Positions 10,601-25,600 of a stretch of 64,000 bases of DNA are shown here, piece after piece (the first letter of the stretch is position 1; each line of letters begins with the position of its first letter). This DNA comes from Diphasiastrum complanatum (lineage: Eukaryota; Streptophyta; Lycopodiopsida; Lycopodiales; Lycopodiaceae). The translations under genes and the position numbers were made by a program. The notes under the pieces are model-generated. The model saw nothing but the letters and a program-made list of their open reading frames with translations, ran no database searches and was not told the DNA's origin. The stretch is taken from positions 43,713,054-43,777,053 of the forward strand of contig CM055109.1 of the NCBI GenBank assembly GCA_029204225.1. Direction: 5' to 3'.

Positions 10601-13600
10601 AATCAAAATCGCACGCCTAGAAAGTTTAAGGTGGGAACACATGGTGTTTCTCCAAGTACCCAGGGACTCTACGACCCTAAGATGGGCAAATGTTATTTCC
10701 TTGTTAGTGTGGACCTTGGAAAATTGTTAAGAAAATCAGTGATGTTTCTTATAAGTTAGGTTTGCCTAAGACTTGTAAAGTACAACCTATATTTCATGTT
10801 TCTAAATTGAAACAGGTTTTACATGATGGTGATAACTTGTTGTCTAATGGTTTGTTTGAACTCCAGGAGCACGAAGAAGTAACCCACGGGCCAACAAGGG
10901 TATTAGATAGGCAGGAGATGCATTTACGCAACTGCCTGATCCACGAATACTTGCTCGCTTGGCATGGTAGGCCTCTTTCTGATGTTACCTGGAAGATCGC
11001 ACACAATTTGCATGCACAGTACCCTAGCTTTTCCATGACAAACAACGTTACCTGAGGGGGAAAGGATGTCACAGTCTTTACTCTCTATCCTTCTATTTAT
11101 AGTGTTCATAGATACATGTACATTTGGTAATTATTGTAATTACTGAAATGGCTAAGTCACCGGCCTGTGGTGACCTTTGCAAGTAAATTGCTAATAAACT
11201 GTAATAAGAGCTGACCTTAGAGTTGCAAGCTAAGCTTTGATTTAGATTACTAGGTCATAAATTAGGAGTGGCTGGACTGACTTCCTAGAAAGTAGGAGAG
11301 GGTTGACTGGTCAACAGGACACGTGTCAAATGCTCACTGGGACACTCGGTCCAGTGTATGAGTGACACATGTCAACCTACTCGCTTGCCTATGTGTCAAG
11401 GTATTGCCAAGCAGCAAGTGTCGGTTGTGCATGAAGTTTGCCATGTGTCGACATTAGGATGTGTCAAGGTTAAGAGGATTGTGTATAAGTAAGCCTAGAC
11501 TAGAGAGGCATTCCTCATCACATTCTATGTAGCAAAGGTTGCAACCAGCTCCATAGGGATGCTTGATCATACTGCGTACTTGCTGAGAATTGAATAAAGT
11601 TTGAGATTTGAGATCAACTTGTGTATGGTATACTATTCGTTGTAAATTGAGTTCAAAGAGAGTCTAACAAGAACCAAGAACTTACCATGTGTCGTCCATG
11701 ATAGCATATAAATCTTGAGACAAGAGAAGCTAGCCTAGTATGATATTGTGAGCCCAGTGCACCATGCCTCTAATGCATAGATAGTTGTAGGTGTGACTAG
11801 AGTGTCATAGAGTAGACAATTACTCTATGCATCACGTATGTGTCTCCTAAAACAAAGCCACTCCACATCCGGTGGCTACCTGTCTCAAACCAAATATGGG
11901 GCTAATGAAGACCACCAAAGAATTGATAGGAACATGTAATCTCCAAAGGTTTTCCATGTAATATGAATATTTGTCGCTACATGGAGCGAGATGTATTGAA
12001 GACCAAAATTTTGGTCTTCTTTACAAATGATCTCCAATCCCTTGTCTCTATAAGAAGCGTGTAGTGTATCAAGATGCTATTGCAAACCCTCTCTAGTAAG
12101 GTTTCACTGAACTACATTTCTTTCCTGAAAGAGTCACAATCTCATTTCAAAAAAGTTTGACCCCTTTTGAACGTCAAAGAATTGAGACCTTTTGCTAATG
12201 GCCCCGATTACTTGTGAGTAGGGTATTCCCGCCCTATTGTGCTGATATTTTCCCTTATTTGACTCTTTTGCAATCATGCATCGAGGTTATATTTGAGTTT
12301 GAATCATGGTTGTTATGTCCATGTCTAGTGAATACGCTTAATATAGTCTTTGATTTGGAAAAAATGGAACTCCAGTGAGTCAAGATTATTAAGTACGCCT
12401 TGAATATATTCCATTCAAGGACAATGTTGGCAATTAATAACCTTGTGAAGACCCAGGCACTTTAGTAGTGACATGTGGAGTAGTAGCATGGTGTTTGAAG
12501 GCCATGTGCATGATGAGGAGTATCAATAGTAACTCAATTGGAAATTCTGCATGTAGTAGGGTTGCATGACGTATGCACAAGGGTTCTAGAGGCTATATCT
12601 ACAATGTTGGAAATCGCCCTCCTACATTCTCTACTTTCACCTTTTGGTCACATGTTTCCTCTCCTTTTTTGCTCTCGGATACCATGGCTCAAAGGTGAAG
12701 CTATTGTGGATTGGTCTCTAGCTTCTACTCAGTTGGGTTGTTTGGCTCCCTTGTCATTCTCTTTTGGTGCTCTGCAATAGGATCTATCGGATCTTCAAGT
12801 ATCGATCGTCTCAGTTGTATCAGAGTTAGACATTGCATTGATCAGAAGGTGGAGTTGTGGGGTTGCTTCTTGCAACTTTTTGGTAGCTTTTTCTTCCTAG
12901 TGGTGGGTCTAACCTCCAAGTAAGTGGTTAATGGGTATGGAGCATGACCTGCTCTAATACCATGTTACAAAGTTATAATCTAGACCTAAATCAATATTAT
13001 TCAAGCATAAAGCAAAGAAAAAATAAAAGAGAGGAGACGATTGCAGTAGTTGATAGAATCAATTAGCAATAGCTAATGGTATAATGAATGAATCCCCAAT
13101 GGGGAATGACTATGATATATAGCTATACAATGACTTTTCAATTCATGGATAATCAACCACCAACCACCAAGATTCACGGGAACTTGGAAAGCCAAACATC
13201 TGGAGAAACTCAAGTGTCATATGAAACTGAAGTGCTCTGAAGGATATTGAAGGTCTAAGGCCCCATGCAGAAACTCGCAGTACCTCCTAGGCCCAATGTT
13301 GTTCCAATTTGTAGCAAGAGAAGAAAAAAAAGGACCTAACTCCCCCAAAATAAAGAAGAGGACTCCAAATGACAAAATTGGCATTATTAAAAATTTAGCC
13401 TCACACTTTGCCATGTACCATGTCAAATAGTACTAAATTGTATCACCTTGTTTGTCAAGCCAATTTTGGTATCCTTAAGACTTTGTCACATCAACCCCCA
13501 TCTTGTGCCTATCCAACTATGATAAGAAGAAACCATTGCTAGCGTCACTGGCTTAGGAGCCATTCTCCATCAAGATCATGGAGTAATAGTTTATGAATGC

Positions 13601-16600
13601 CATAAGCTTTGTTTGATCTTACAAAAAGCCACTACTTTAAACATGAAAAATAGCTCTAAGCCATTATTTATACCTTGAAGAAATGGTGTCACTATCTCCG
13701 CCATGTTCACCTTGACATCCTTATGGGCCATCAATCCCTAAGCTCACTTGAGAGCACCGCAAGAAGTGGACATAGTTAATTCCATTGAAGCTAAAGCCTT
13801 CATTCACCTCTCGCGATTGCATAGCTTGAGAGCAACAAAAGTACATTTGAGGGCTCCACAAGAACTAGACCTCGAGATCTTAAGGCAAAAACATGAAATT
13901 ACAGCTCAAAAACATTTCCTCTCTGAAGAACGGAACCCACCACTACCTTCGGCGCAGTTGTTCCTGTAGACAAAAAAAGATCAAGATTAGTGGTATGAAG
14001 ATGTTAGCAACATCCTCTCCTTATCAATCAAGATGAGAGGTTTCACAAGCCAGTCTCTCCAAGCTCGTGAATCCTAGAAGCCGGTGTGTAGAATGAACCT
14101 CCCAACCATAGGCACCCCCTCCTTGAGTCCTTCTACCTGCTATTTCCATCAACTGGCACATGGCATCCACCTGTGGGTGATCAGTCCACTTGGCATGCCT
14201 AGCCCCTGTGACTTGTGAATACTGAGTGACTCATAGGGTACCACCCCCGTGCCCCCCCAAAGACCTGTGACCCTCTTGGTCACCCCGACTACTTGCCGGC
14301 TAGCATCTCGTCACTAACGGCTAGGGTCCCGACGGTCAAGACACACCGCATCTCTGACAACTTGTCAGGCGGCCACACCGGGTCACTGCTCGTGACGCAC
14401 TGGTCCCAACTTGGGACAGATCTCCTCCTCGGTCACCGGCCCTTGCCAATACTTGGGCCTCAGGCCCTCTGGTGACCGGTCGTGCCAAGGTCATGATAGA
14501 GTCGTAACTGGACTCTAACAAGAGGTATGACTATAATAGATCAAGATGAGTGGCATGATTATAATAGTAGCATGCTCTCCTGATCAGTCATCACTTCCAT
14601 AGCATGATCAAGTATTTATGCTCACCAAATTACAAGAAAATAAAAGTTGGTTAATTAAAAGGGTCAAGGTCTTGAAACGATGCTTTACATGTTTGAGAAG
14701 GCTAAAGTCAGAAAATGAGTACAACTTTACAAGGATCTACTTGCTAAGGAGACTGTGGAGTCAGGGTTTAGGAGTATAACTGAGGTGATATGGTAGGTAG
14801 CTAGTGTAATAGATCCTAACACCACAGTAGGGCAAACACTAACTGATCCACCCAACCTTGCCTACTCCCTGATATAGAGTAAGCCCCTCCTAGCCCAGTG
14901 TGAGGACTGGTAGCATGCAACTGCCAAGTGTCGGCCATGTGGCACTGACGTGGCCGACTGCACGTCGGGACCCAACTGGGGGCCCTATCCTGCTGACAGG
15001 GTCCCTAGGCTGTGTTAGGCCCGCCATAGCTATGGACCGTGCTGGGGCACACTACTCACACTGTCTTGCCCTGTTGGTCATGTACGCTGGACACGACCCT
15101 GACTGTGGTATCTGACCTATCTGTGTTCTCTAGGGTTTGGCACTGGTTACGAGCTCGTAACACTCCCTCCCCCTTAAGAACCGTCTTGGTCCTCTAAGAC
15201 AAAGTCTGGAAAAATCTTGCGAAGGACGCTGCCTCTTTCCCAAGTGGCATTCTCAACAGGCTGATCATTCCACTTAACCAGATATTCTCGGTATAGAGTT
15301 TGACGAGTCTGCGTCTCTCTACTATCAAGAATCTCCTCTGGTTCATGTGGAGGTTGCTGAGGATCCAATGGGAGAACTAGAACACTGTCCCCTACCAGAT
15401 TATCTGATCTGGTTAAGGCTTTTCGTAACTGACTTACATGAAAAACTGGAAAAACCTTACTGCTGTGTGGGAGTTCTAGTTCATAGGTGACCTCGCCTAG
15501 TCTCCTACTGATGGTAAAGGGACCACAATACCTTGGAGACAACTTAGCACACACTCCTGATTTGAGGGTTTTAGAGTCAACTGGGACTCTCAAGTAGACT
15601 TTCTCACCAGTGGAGAACTGCACATCCCGTCTGTGTGGATCTGCATAATGCCTGGCTCGATCCTGGGATTGTCTAATGCTACGCTTAGCATGTTCTATCA
15701 TCTGGTTTAGGTCTTCTAAAAAGTTTCTGGCTGCTTCAACTTTTTCTTGTTTAAACCCTACAGCTGTGGGTGAGCGTGGCTGAAAACCGTACATCAGCAT
15801 AAATGGGCTGTATCCCGTAGCTGAATGTTTGGTACTGTTGTAAGCAAACTCTAATATCGAGAGATACTCCTCCCAATTAGTCTGCCTCTTGCTGACGTAT
15901 GCACGAAGCATATCCTCCAGCACTTGATTTACCCTTTCTGTTTGACCGTCCGTCTGTGGATGGTCGGTGGTACTCATATTAAGTTTAGTATGGAGATGAT
16001 GGAATACTGCCTTCCAAAAATTTCCAGTAAACTTACTGTCCCGGTCGCTGACTATGCCGGAAGGTAGACCGTACAATTTAAATAGCCCGTCTACAAACAA
16101 CCTCGCTAACTCTGGAGCTCTAACGGTTGTTTTGGTCGGAATAAAATGAGCCATTTTGGTCAGACGGTCAACTGTGACCCATATAGCGTCATTACCCTTT
16201 TGGGTTTTAGGCAGGCCTACTATAAAATCCATGGAGATACTCTCCCATTTACCAGCTGGTATTTCTAAGGGATGCAACAACCCTCCTGCCTTTAAACGCT
16301 CTGCTTTATTTACTTGACATTTCTGGCAACTGGTTACATACTGGTGGACGTCCTTTTTCATACTGGGCCAGAAAAATTGCCTACGAAGAAGCTCATAGGT
16401 CTTCTGTATGCCTGGGTGTCCCGCGCTAGGATTGTCATGACATTCATATAGGACCTGCTGCCTATAATCCTCTGAATTGGGGACACATACTCTATCTCTA
16501 TAGAGCAAGTACTCATCCTGAATGGAATACTGTTTCCATTTGAATCCTTGAGTCAACTGACCCTCAACCACTGGGGTTTGCTTGGGTAATACAGGCTCAG

Positions 16601-19600
16601 AATCCTCAACGTCATCTGACGACGTATACTCGGACTCATCATCATCCTCAACGGAAGCTGCCGTATTCTCGGATGAACTGGCACCAGCCCCGGGAACTGG
16701 TTCTGGAGTCTGTAACTGTCTGTTCTGGACTGAGTTCCAGATAATAGAGAAGAATGCATCATGCTGGCATTTCCCTCTCAAGGACTTGAGTAACTCATTA
16801 CGAATCTGAGTAAAACTCAGCTCGTTTATTATAGGCATTCTGCTAAGGGCATCTGCTACTGTATTGAATTTTCCACGCCTATATCTGATAGACATGTCAA
16901 ACTCTTGCATCAACTCTGCCCAACGAGCTTTCCGACCTCTAAGCTCAGGTTGATTGCAAAGGTATCTGAGACTCTCATGGTCTGTCAGGACCTCAAAGTT
17001 GGCACCATACAAATAATGCCTCCAAGTCTTAAGGGCATGGACTATAGAAAAGAGTTCCTTTTCATAGGCACTATACCTAGTCTGTGCTGGCTCGAGTTTT
17101 TTACTCTCGAAGGCAACTGGTCGTCCACCCTGAGTTAGCACAGCGCCTACTGCAAAGTCGCTAGCATCTGTTTCGACCACAAATGGCTGATTGGGGTCGA
17201 CGACTTTTAAGACTGGTGCTGTAGCTAAGGCTGTTTTGAGAGCATCAAAGCTCTCCTGTTGTGCAGACTCCCAAATGAACTCCTTTCCCTTCCCCTTAAG
17301 AAGATTTGTCATAGGGACTGCTATCTGAGCATATTCCTTGACAAATCGTCTGTAATATCCCGCCAGACCAAGAAAGATTTGAAGTTCCAAAATATTCTGA
17401 GGTCTCAGCCAACTGAGTATGGCTTTAACCTTATTTGGGTCCATCTTAATCCCATCTGAAGAGATAATGTGACCCAAATATGCTACTTCTTCAACGAAGA
17501 ATTCACACTTGGATTGTTTAGCATAAAGCTTATGCTTTCTGAGCAGTCGAAACACCTTTCTGAGGTGTTTTAGATGCTCCTTCCTCGTTTTGCTGTAGAC
17601 AAGGATGTCATCTAAAAATACGACTACAAACTTACCCAAGTATGGTCTGAGGACACTGTTCATCAAGGTCATAAAGGTAGCTGGAGCATTTGTGAGCCCA
17701 AATGGCATCACCTTAAACTCATAATGACCGTGACGAGTCCTAAAAGCTGTTTTCGAGACATCTTCCGATTTTATACGGACTTGATGATATCCCGATCTGA
17801 GGTCTATTTTGCTGAAAAACTTAGCCCCGTCGAGTTGATCAAACAACTCGTCTGCCCGAGGCATAGGGTATTTATTCTTAATTGTGACTTTATTGAGGGC
17901 TCTGTAATCTACGCAAAGACGCATAGACCCCTCTTTCTTTTTCACCAATAGGACTGGTGAGGCCCATGGTGAACTACTGGTCTGAATTTGGCCTTTCCCA
18001 AGATAGTCTGTTAACTGCCTAGTTATTTCTTCATCCTCTGTTCGGCTGACCCGATACGGAGGTTTAGAAACAGGTGCTGTACCTGGTACTAGGTTTATTA
18101 CATGATCTACCTCTCTGCTAGGTGGTAAACCATGTGGCAAATCTTCAGGAAAAACATCTTTAAATTTAGACAATAAAGTTTCTAATTTACTGATTTTCTG
18201 CTGAATAGAACTGGAAATAGAAACTTCAGGAATAAACTGAAAGTCACATAAGAATACCTGATGGTCTTCGTCTCCGATTAGCTGACAGAGCTCTGAACTG
18301 CAGACCATAGGGCTGTTGGGAACATCATGCTCCCCATGCAACTGGATCTCTCGGCCTTCATACTGAAAGCTGAGGGTGTTCTCCTGATAGTTTCTGTGGA
18401 GGGAAGGTCCTAAACTGTAGAGCCAATCTCTCCCGAGAACAATGTCTGTTCGATCCAGGTGCATTATCTGAAAGTTTATTTGATCTTGGTACCCCTGAAT
18501 ACCAAGATTTAACTTACTTACCATAGTTTCCCATATTTTTTTATCTTCACCCTTAGCTAATGAAACTATGTACCTATGCTGACTAGGTACTTCTGGTAGT
18601 TTAAGCTTTTTAACCAGGGTGTGGTTGATGAAATTATGGGTTGCCACATCATCAACCATGACTCTTACTGACTGGTTACCAACTTTCCCATGCATACGTA
18701 CTAGGTCATGCGGCCCAAAGCTGAAGGGTCTCGCTAGCATTGCAGAGGTCAGCTGGCAACAGTGTTCATGATCTTCATGATACACTTTGATCTCGGAAGC
18801 TGCCGAGTCACTGGGGAAACATACAGTCTGAACAAGATGAACTTGTTTTTTATCTTTCTTATCTTTTTTAGTGAAAGGCCCCTTGGGACACTGTCTGACT
18901 GTGTGTCCCTTGCCCATACACACAAAGCACAAACGTTCTTGTTTGGCTTTCTCAAAATCATCTGGTTTTAAGGGCTGTATGAGTGAAGGGCGTTTCTGAG
19001 GAGCTTCACCTTTAAATTTATCTTCTTTCTTTCTTTTTAAAAATTTCTTTTTAAATTGAAAGTCTTTCTGAGGAAGCTGCTCAGAAAGTGGTTGCTGTCT
19101 CGCTCTCTTCCTACCCACTGAATCATCATAGATTTGAGCATATCTGAGAGCTTGCTCAAGGGTAGTAGGCGAGTTTCTCTGGACCTCTACTTTATATTCA
19201 TCTTTGAGGCCATGGACAAATCCCCTGATTTTTTGATAGTCATCCATATTTTTAATCTTTAAAATTGCCTCTCGATACTGCGAGATATATTGGATGAGGG
19301 ACTTGTCCATTACTGTTCTTTCCCAGGCTTCCCAGGCTCTATCAAGTTCATTCTCTGGTAGAAATTCTCTTAGGAAAGCTTCTTCAAAAGCTTTCCATGA
19401 TCGGGGAGTCTGCCCAGTCTCCTGGAGATTTAACCACCACTTATAGGCCATAGGCCCTAAAGAAAGACTGGCCTCAATTGCTTGCAAATGGTCAGGCGTC
19501 TGTTTAAGAGCATGAATGTTCTTCCATTTGCTGAGGAAGGTTTGTAGAATATCTGCATTTCTATCCTTCTCTTCCCCATTAAAAGTAGGAGGCTTTAAAT

Positions 19601-22600
19601 CTTTAAAAACACTGGGGTGAGACCGTAAAGTCTCACCCGAAACTGATGGAAGTGGAGAAGGGGATAACTGAGAAGTGGAGGGAAGGCTTCCTTTCGCGGA
19701 ACTCAAAATCAAGTTTTTGAGTTCAGCGAACGAGTCGTCCACACTGGACTTGAAATTGGCTAATGCCAGCTTCAGTTCATCCACCTCTGTTACCAATTGG
19801 AGGAACTGCTCCTTGGTAATCAGTTCGTCGAGTTCTTCGGCGAACTGTTCCTGTTCTTCTACTTCCATAGGTTCCTTCCCTTTTCTGTAAGCCAAGGCTT
19901 CTGTTTCAAGTTCGTCGAAGCCTCTCTCCTGGGGTTGATCAGGTCCCTGAGGAGTGGTCATCTTCGAAAGTGAAAGAGAGCTACCTTAACTTCTGAAGGA
20001 AAAAAGTCTAAAAGACTAATTTACAACTGTACAAGGGAAAGGAAAGATGACTTAGCTGTTTCTGAGGACTGTACTTCCAAAGAAAGAATGAAGAGGAACC
20101 CTTTCAGCTCTTTTCCCCAAGATTTCAGACCTGCTGTTCCGAAAAATGCCAGTTTGAGGCTTCAAAACGGTACTAAATTTCCCGGTTTTTTGAGGATAGT
20201 AGCTCGCTGGTCTGATTGCAATCCAACTTGTCCACAAAAAGGCAAATCTGAAGTCCAAAAACCCTTCTGAGTTCTGAAATTTCAGAAGTCTCCTACTCGC
20301 TGATCTGGTAGGAATCCTCTTGCTCCAAATCTCTGACGTTGGGGCCCAAAAACTTGCTGAAAAACCAGATTTTCAGAAGCACTGGCAGCGCTGGCCCTGC
20401 TCCTCTTTTTTGGCTTCCAACTCGCTGAGAACCAGTGACTTTTTCCCTGGAAATCGGATGTAGGACTCTGACTGTACAGCGATGGAGGTGCTGGCTTCTT
20501 CCTACTCTAATTTCGCTGGGAAAACTATAGAGAATCCTCTGAACTCAGTGAGAAACAGCTGTTTTTTCAGCGAGTTACCTACACTTGGAATCTAACTCCT
20601 TGCTACTGTGATTTCTCAGTGGAAATCAGAAGTTTGAAGGCTGCTCCTACAGCGATCCTCCTCCTCTATTCCTCTCTGAGAATCTGAGAAACACTTCCTA
20701 TCTTCTGATAGCTTTCTCTACTGCTGTCCTAAACTCCCTAGGATGGAGATGGCTCTGATACCAGTGTAATAGATCCTAACACCACAGTAGGGCAAACACT
20801 AACTGATCCACCCAACCTTGCCTACTCCCTGATATAGAGTAAGCCCCTCCTAGCCCAGTGTGAGGACTGGTAGCATGCAACTGCCAAGTGTCGGCCATGT
20901 GGCACTGACGTGGCCGACTGCACGTCGGGACCCAACTGGGGGCCCTATCCTGCTGACAGGGTCCCTAGGCTGTGTTAGGCCCGCCATAGCTATGGACCGT
21001 GCTGGGGCACACTACTCACACTGTCTTGCCCTGTTGGTCATGTACGCTGGACACGACCCTGACTGTGGTATCTGACCTATCTGTGTTCTCTAGGGTTTGG
21101 CACTGGTTACGAGCTCGTAACAGTTGTCTCCTCCCAACCTTTGCTACCTAGATCACGATGAGGAATGCCTCTCTCTAGGCGTGACTAAGCCATTTCTGTA
21201 TTTACAAGAAGCACATATGTAAGTAAAACAGTAAACAACCGGGACAAGGAGTAAAAGCTATAACAGATAGGCTATAGCAATGAAACACAAACCCATCCTG
21301 GTTTAATCAATACAATGATACACTCGACCTGAAATTTTGTTGATTCATAAACAATTGTGATAAGCGGCAAGCCACAGACTATAGTCATTATGTCTACAAA
21401 GTAGTCGGTAATATCAAAATGGCAAATGGCAAATACATAAATATCAAATATTAAATATTAAAATCAAAATTGCAAAACCTTCAACTCAACATTGATATTA
21501 GATAATCGACTTTCCATGATATTAGTCTATTGTCTACAAAGTTCAGAATCCATAATTCTCATAAGTCCAGAGTAATGCCACATGCCTGATGACATGTAAA
21601 CAGCTCAATGCTCATCAATACTATGTACTTTCAAGTTACTAGTATGATCTATCCACTAGTAACTACACTCTAGAGTCTAAGCTCTTCTAGGTCTGAGTCT
21701 CTTGTGCGCTGGTGCTGTGGAGCCTGTTGTGGTCTCCTCTTGAGTGTCAGCGATGAAATCTTCATCGGAGGCAAAGGTATGATGCCCCTCATCCTGATCC
21801 TCGCTCTCCTCGAACTCCTCCTCCACATACTCCTCCTCTAAGGACCTTGACCCTGACGATGCTCAGACTCATACTCGTCGTCAGACTATGACCACGAGAG
21901 CTTGTACCCTTTCCTACCCTCCTCCTGCGCTCTACTCGAGTGATAGGTCCTGCACACAAGGGGGGACCAATGTATTAATAATCAGTTCGAAAATGCATTT
22001 CAAGACAAGTGACAAGCCTGAAGCATGCGACGTCAACCGAGCAGTAAGAGCTAAATCCTAATTTCTCGCCTGCCCTCTACATGGCCTCCTCATGGAGGAA
22101 TGCATACATGTCCTCCTTTGCCTGGTCTCTTGGTGGCAAGTCTGGAACCTTTGCCACATCATCTCATCCGGACTAACCTACGCACATGTCACAATGCACA
22201 TTGAAATCAAGACAAAATCTGGAGGGCCGACATAGTTAGAACTTAAAACCGTACATACTACTATCTAGTATGATGTATCTAGTATCTAGACGTTTCAAAT
22301 TATAATTTATGACTTACTTGGACAGGCTCTACGGTGGTCTGGAGTCTACCCAAAAGGGATTGATCATTGAATAATCATTAAATATTTAACATTGTAGTAT
22401 ATACCTGTACAACGTGCTATGGCCCCACCTCCTCGATGGCAGCTCGAATATGTGTGAACATGTAATCGCCCGTCATTGCCACCCCAGCTGTGTCGATGGA
22501 TCTCAGAAACATCATCAGGCGACACTAAGATATTTAGTATGTGGCACTTCCTTGTATCGCTCCAACCATCAGATATCATGGTACAGCCATACCTAGTTCA

Positions 22601-25600
22601 CAGGTGATAAGACACAAGACAACATCATGATTCATGGCAAGTTGCAGCCTTGAGCCCTCAATGATCATTGATGAATGTTGAATGATCGTTTGACAATCTT
22701 GAATAAACGTAAATAATTATTAATAAGTAAGAAATGGCAAATGCCACATGTGACATAATACGTATGTCAACAGTCATAGCAATTTGCAAAGCTGAAGACT
22801 GCAATTCAAAGTTCAGACCCTGGACCCTAGAACCGAAATGGCAAAACAAGACAATATGAAAGCTAAAAGTTAAAACCTAACTAAAAAGCAACTTTGAAAG
22901 ACAAAACTAAAAAGGGCAGATTGCAATGTTGAAAACTTAAAAGTTAAGACTTAAATTGGTAATGAGCAATGAGCATAGCATACACGGTATTAGTCTTTAG
23001 AGTGCATAGATGATAGTACATACTAGGCCCATGTCCTCCTGAGGGGCTCTAGCTTTTGATCAACAGAAGCCCACTCATCAAGAAGTCCCTTCGTCCTAAG
23101 ATGCTCAGAAGATGGCCCCGACCACACCTACCCAATAGCACTCACTGTAGTCATCGCCCTCTTCCATGCCGAGGTCCTAGCCAAAAGAAATGCCAGGTCG
23201 CAAGTGTAGAACAACTGTCGCGAACTGCAAGCTCTTCCTCTGCCATGGCTCTGGGAGCGAAGGTGGACACATAGTAGCCCCTAACCCCCAGCTGTGTAGT
23301 GCAACCTCATCCACCTCTCCCTCTCTCAAGTGGCTGCTATGATGCTGGCATGGTCATGGCAGCTGGTGGTGCCGAGGATCCCACACCAGAAGGCGGGTCA
23401 GGCTGACCTCATCTGCAGTGCTATCCTCTCCTTGATAAGCGAGGAGTGAGCGGAAGGCAAACGGGGCCGTGATGTGGTGGCCTCTAGCTGTGTCACTGCA
23501 TCTTGATCTACAAAAGAAAACAATTCAAGTTAGGTGCCTGGTGAACCACTGGACTACAATGAGTCGCGACCACTGACTAGTTTGTGCGCTGTTACTTCTG
23601 GTTTTCCCACCAACTGGTGCACGAATCTTCTCCACCCCATCCTCAAGGCTGCTGACCCGATGAACGTCGATAACTACTGCACTGTCATGATCAGTCACAC
23701 AATGCGAAGCTTTATGGCTCAGTTCTGCAGTCTATGGTTGGATCCAGGCAGAGTCAGATGAGTTGTTTGCTCTTGGACAGGCTAGTTTCAGACCCATATA
23801 TTCTACTATTGGTCATGCATTTGTCCTACGCTGCATCATAGATGAGGCTCAACATCGGAGACGGAGAGTATACTGCTGCTTTGTGGTTTTCCGCAAGGCC
23901 TTTGACTTTGTTCCACAACACCTGCTACTTCAGCGCTTATCCTCACTTGGTTTTTCACAGGATATCATTATGGCTATCAGCACCTTATATGAGAGGGTAT
24001 TAGCACGCTTTAGAGATGGCAGCAGCTGGTCGTCTTTTATCCAAAGCATAGTTGGGGTCAAGGAGGGGTGTCCACTCTCTCCCACTCTTTTTGCATTGTA
24101 CATTGATGATCTCGAGCGGATCATCAAGGAGGAGGGTGGTGATGGATGTCCACTTGCTGATGTTATTATCCCTATCCTACTATACGCAGACGATGTGGCC
24201 TTGCTATCCTCTACAGCCTCTGAATTACAGCGACATCTTGATGCTCTCTATGGTTTTTGCTTAGCTTGGGGCTTGACGGTGAATATTGCTAAGACCAAGG
24301 TAATGGTGTTGGCAGCATATGAGAGATGACACATTTTATTATGATGGACAGCCGCTGGAGATTGTTACCTCATACACCTATCTAGGTGTACTATTCACCT
24401 TTCGCTCTACTGCTCACCCTCGCCTGCGTAAGGGGCATGTTGCCTTGGTACATATGGAGAGAGTATGTACTACTTACCATATTCATGATCCTGCTTCTAG
24501 AGACCACCTTTTCTCTATAGTGGTCTCATCAGTGGCTTTGCACTCAGTGGAGGTTTGGTGCCCAGGGATATCTCAGGGTACTTGGAGAGACATCACTCGC
24601 CTGCAGATCACCATGTTAGGGAGGATGATCCATGCGAAGCCATCAGTTCCTCATGAGATTCTTTTGGTGGAGTTCCCCTCACTTCCCATGGTGATAGAGG
24701 CTTTGTTTTAGATTGTTACCTTTCTACATCGACTTGAGACCATGGATACTCACAGATACGTGATGGCAGCGCTTACTTCTTCCAGGGCTATAGCTGGACA
24801 GCAGGCTAGATCTTCTTGGTACGGTGATGTGGTTGCTTTCTTTCAGTCATGGGGCTTCTCGATGCTGGATCTCCCATAGGGGACTCAATGTTGCAGCAGC
24901 TGTATCGTAGATATTGCCCCATAGTATGGGATCATCCTGATCATGGCAAGGTCAAGCTCACCTTTTATGGCGCACATATCTTACACAGGGACAGTCTGGG
25001 GCTTCCTATTAGACCTTTATATCTATCTCATCCTCTTTCCTTTGGGCTCCAGTATAGGTTGGGGTAGTTACAAGTCTCTTCACACCAGCTGGCTATCGAG
25101 ACAGGCAGATATTCAGGCATTTCGAGAGAGCATCGGGTCTGCCAATTATGCACATTGGGAGTAGTGGAGGATGAGTTTCATTTTATCTTCACATGCCCTA
25201 CATACTATGAGATACGTGGTCGATATCATTGTTTGTATCGAGACACCCCCCTTACCCTCAATACCTTGTTGAAGTATCAGGATCCCAGATGTGTCGGCCT
25301 TTTACTTCGAGAGATGCTTACGTTGAGAGCCTCTTTGATACCTTCAAAGGGTACTACTGATCAACATCTTATCACAAGCTGTCGAATGATGAGGCAGTTA
25401 TACCGATGAGGGCAAAGACCCAGCGTACTCGGCCACCACCTCCTGCAAGATCTACATGAGCCACCAGAGCAGCCAGAGCTCCTCGACACCAGCCACGGAT
25501 CACAGCTTCTATGGGTATCAGACGTTTTTTCCAAGATTGATATTATATTCTTCCTTTTTGCTTTCCTCAGCAGAGCAAGTGGTTAAGCTCTAGCACTTGT

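Larger units (their letters stand above)
14805..21122 (-). mobile_element. Full-length Ty3/gypsy chromovirus inside CEP44-like intron 3
   Basis: The element is 6318 bp, on the - strand. It has two LTRs of 358 bp (14805-15162 and 20765-21122) that I read as identical base for base, a Met-tRNA primer-binding site (TGGTATCAGAGCC, 20751-20763), a leader of about 800 bp, one Gag-Pol frame (15174-19961) and a polypurine tract (GGGGGAGGGAG, 15163-15173) that touches the stop codon. A chromodomain ends the polyprotein, which places it among chromoviruses. LTR identity means a very recent insertion. The flanking pentamers are GCTAG on the left and GTTGT on the right, so the expected 5-bp target duplication is absent. 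Confidence 0.95.

Noticed and set aside
14900-15115. Two identical 71-codon frames in the chromovirus LTRs (also 20860-21075)
   Set aside because: Identity is explained by LTR duplication; no domain and not conserved as a known LTR gene.
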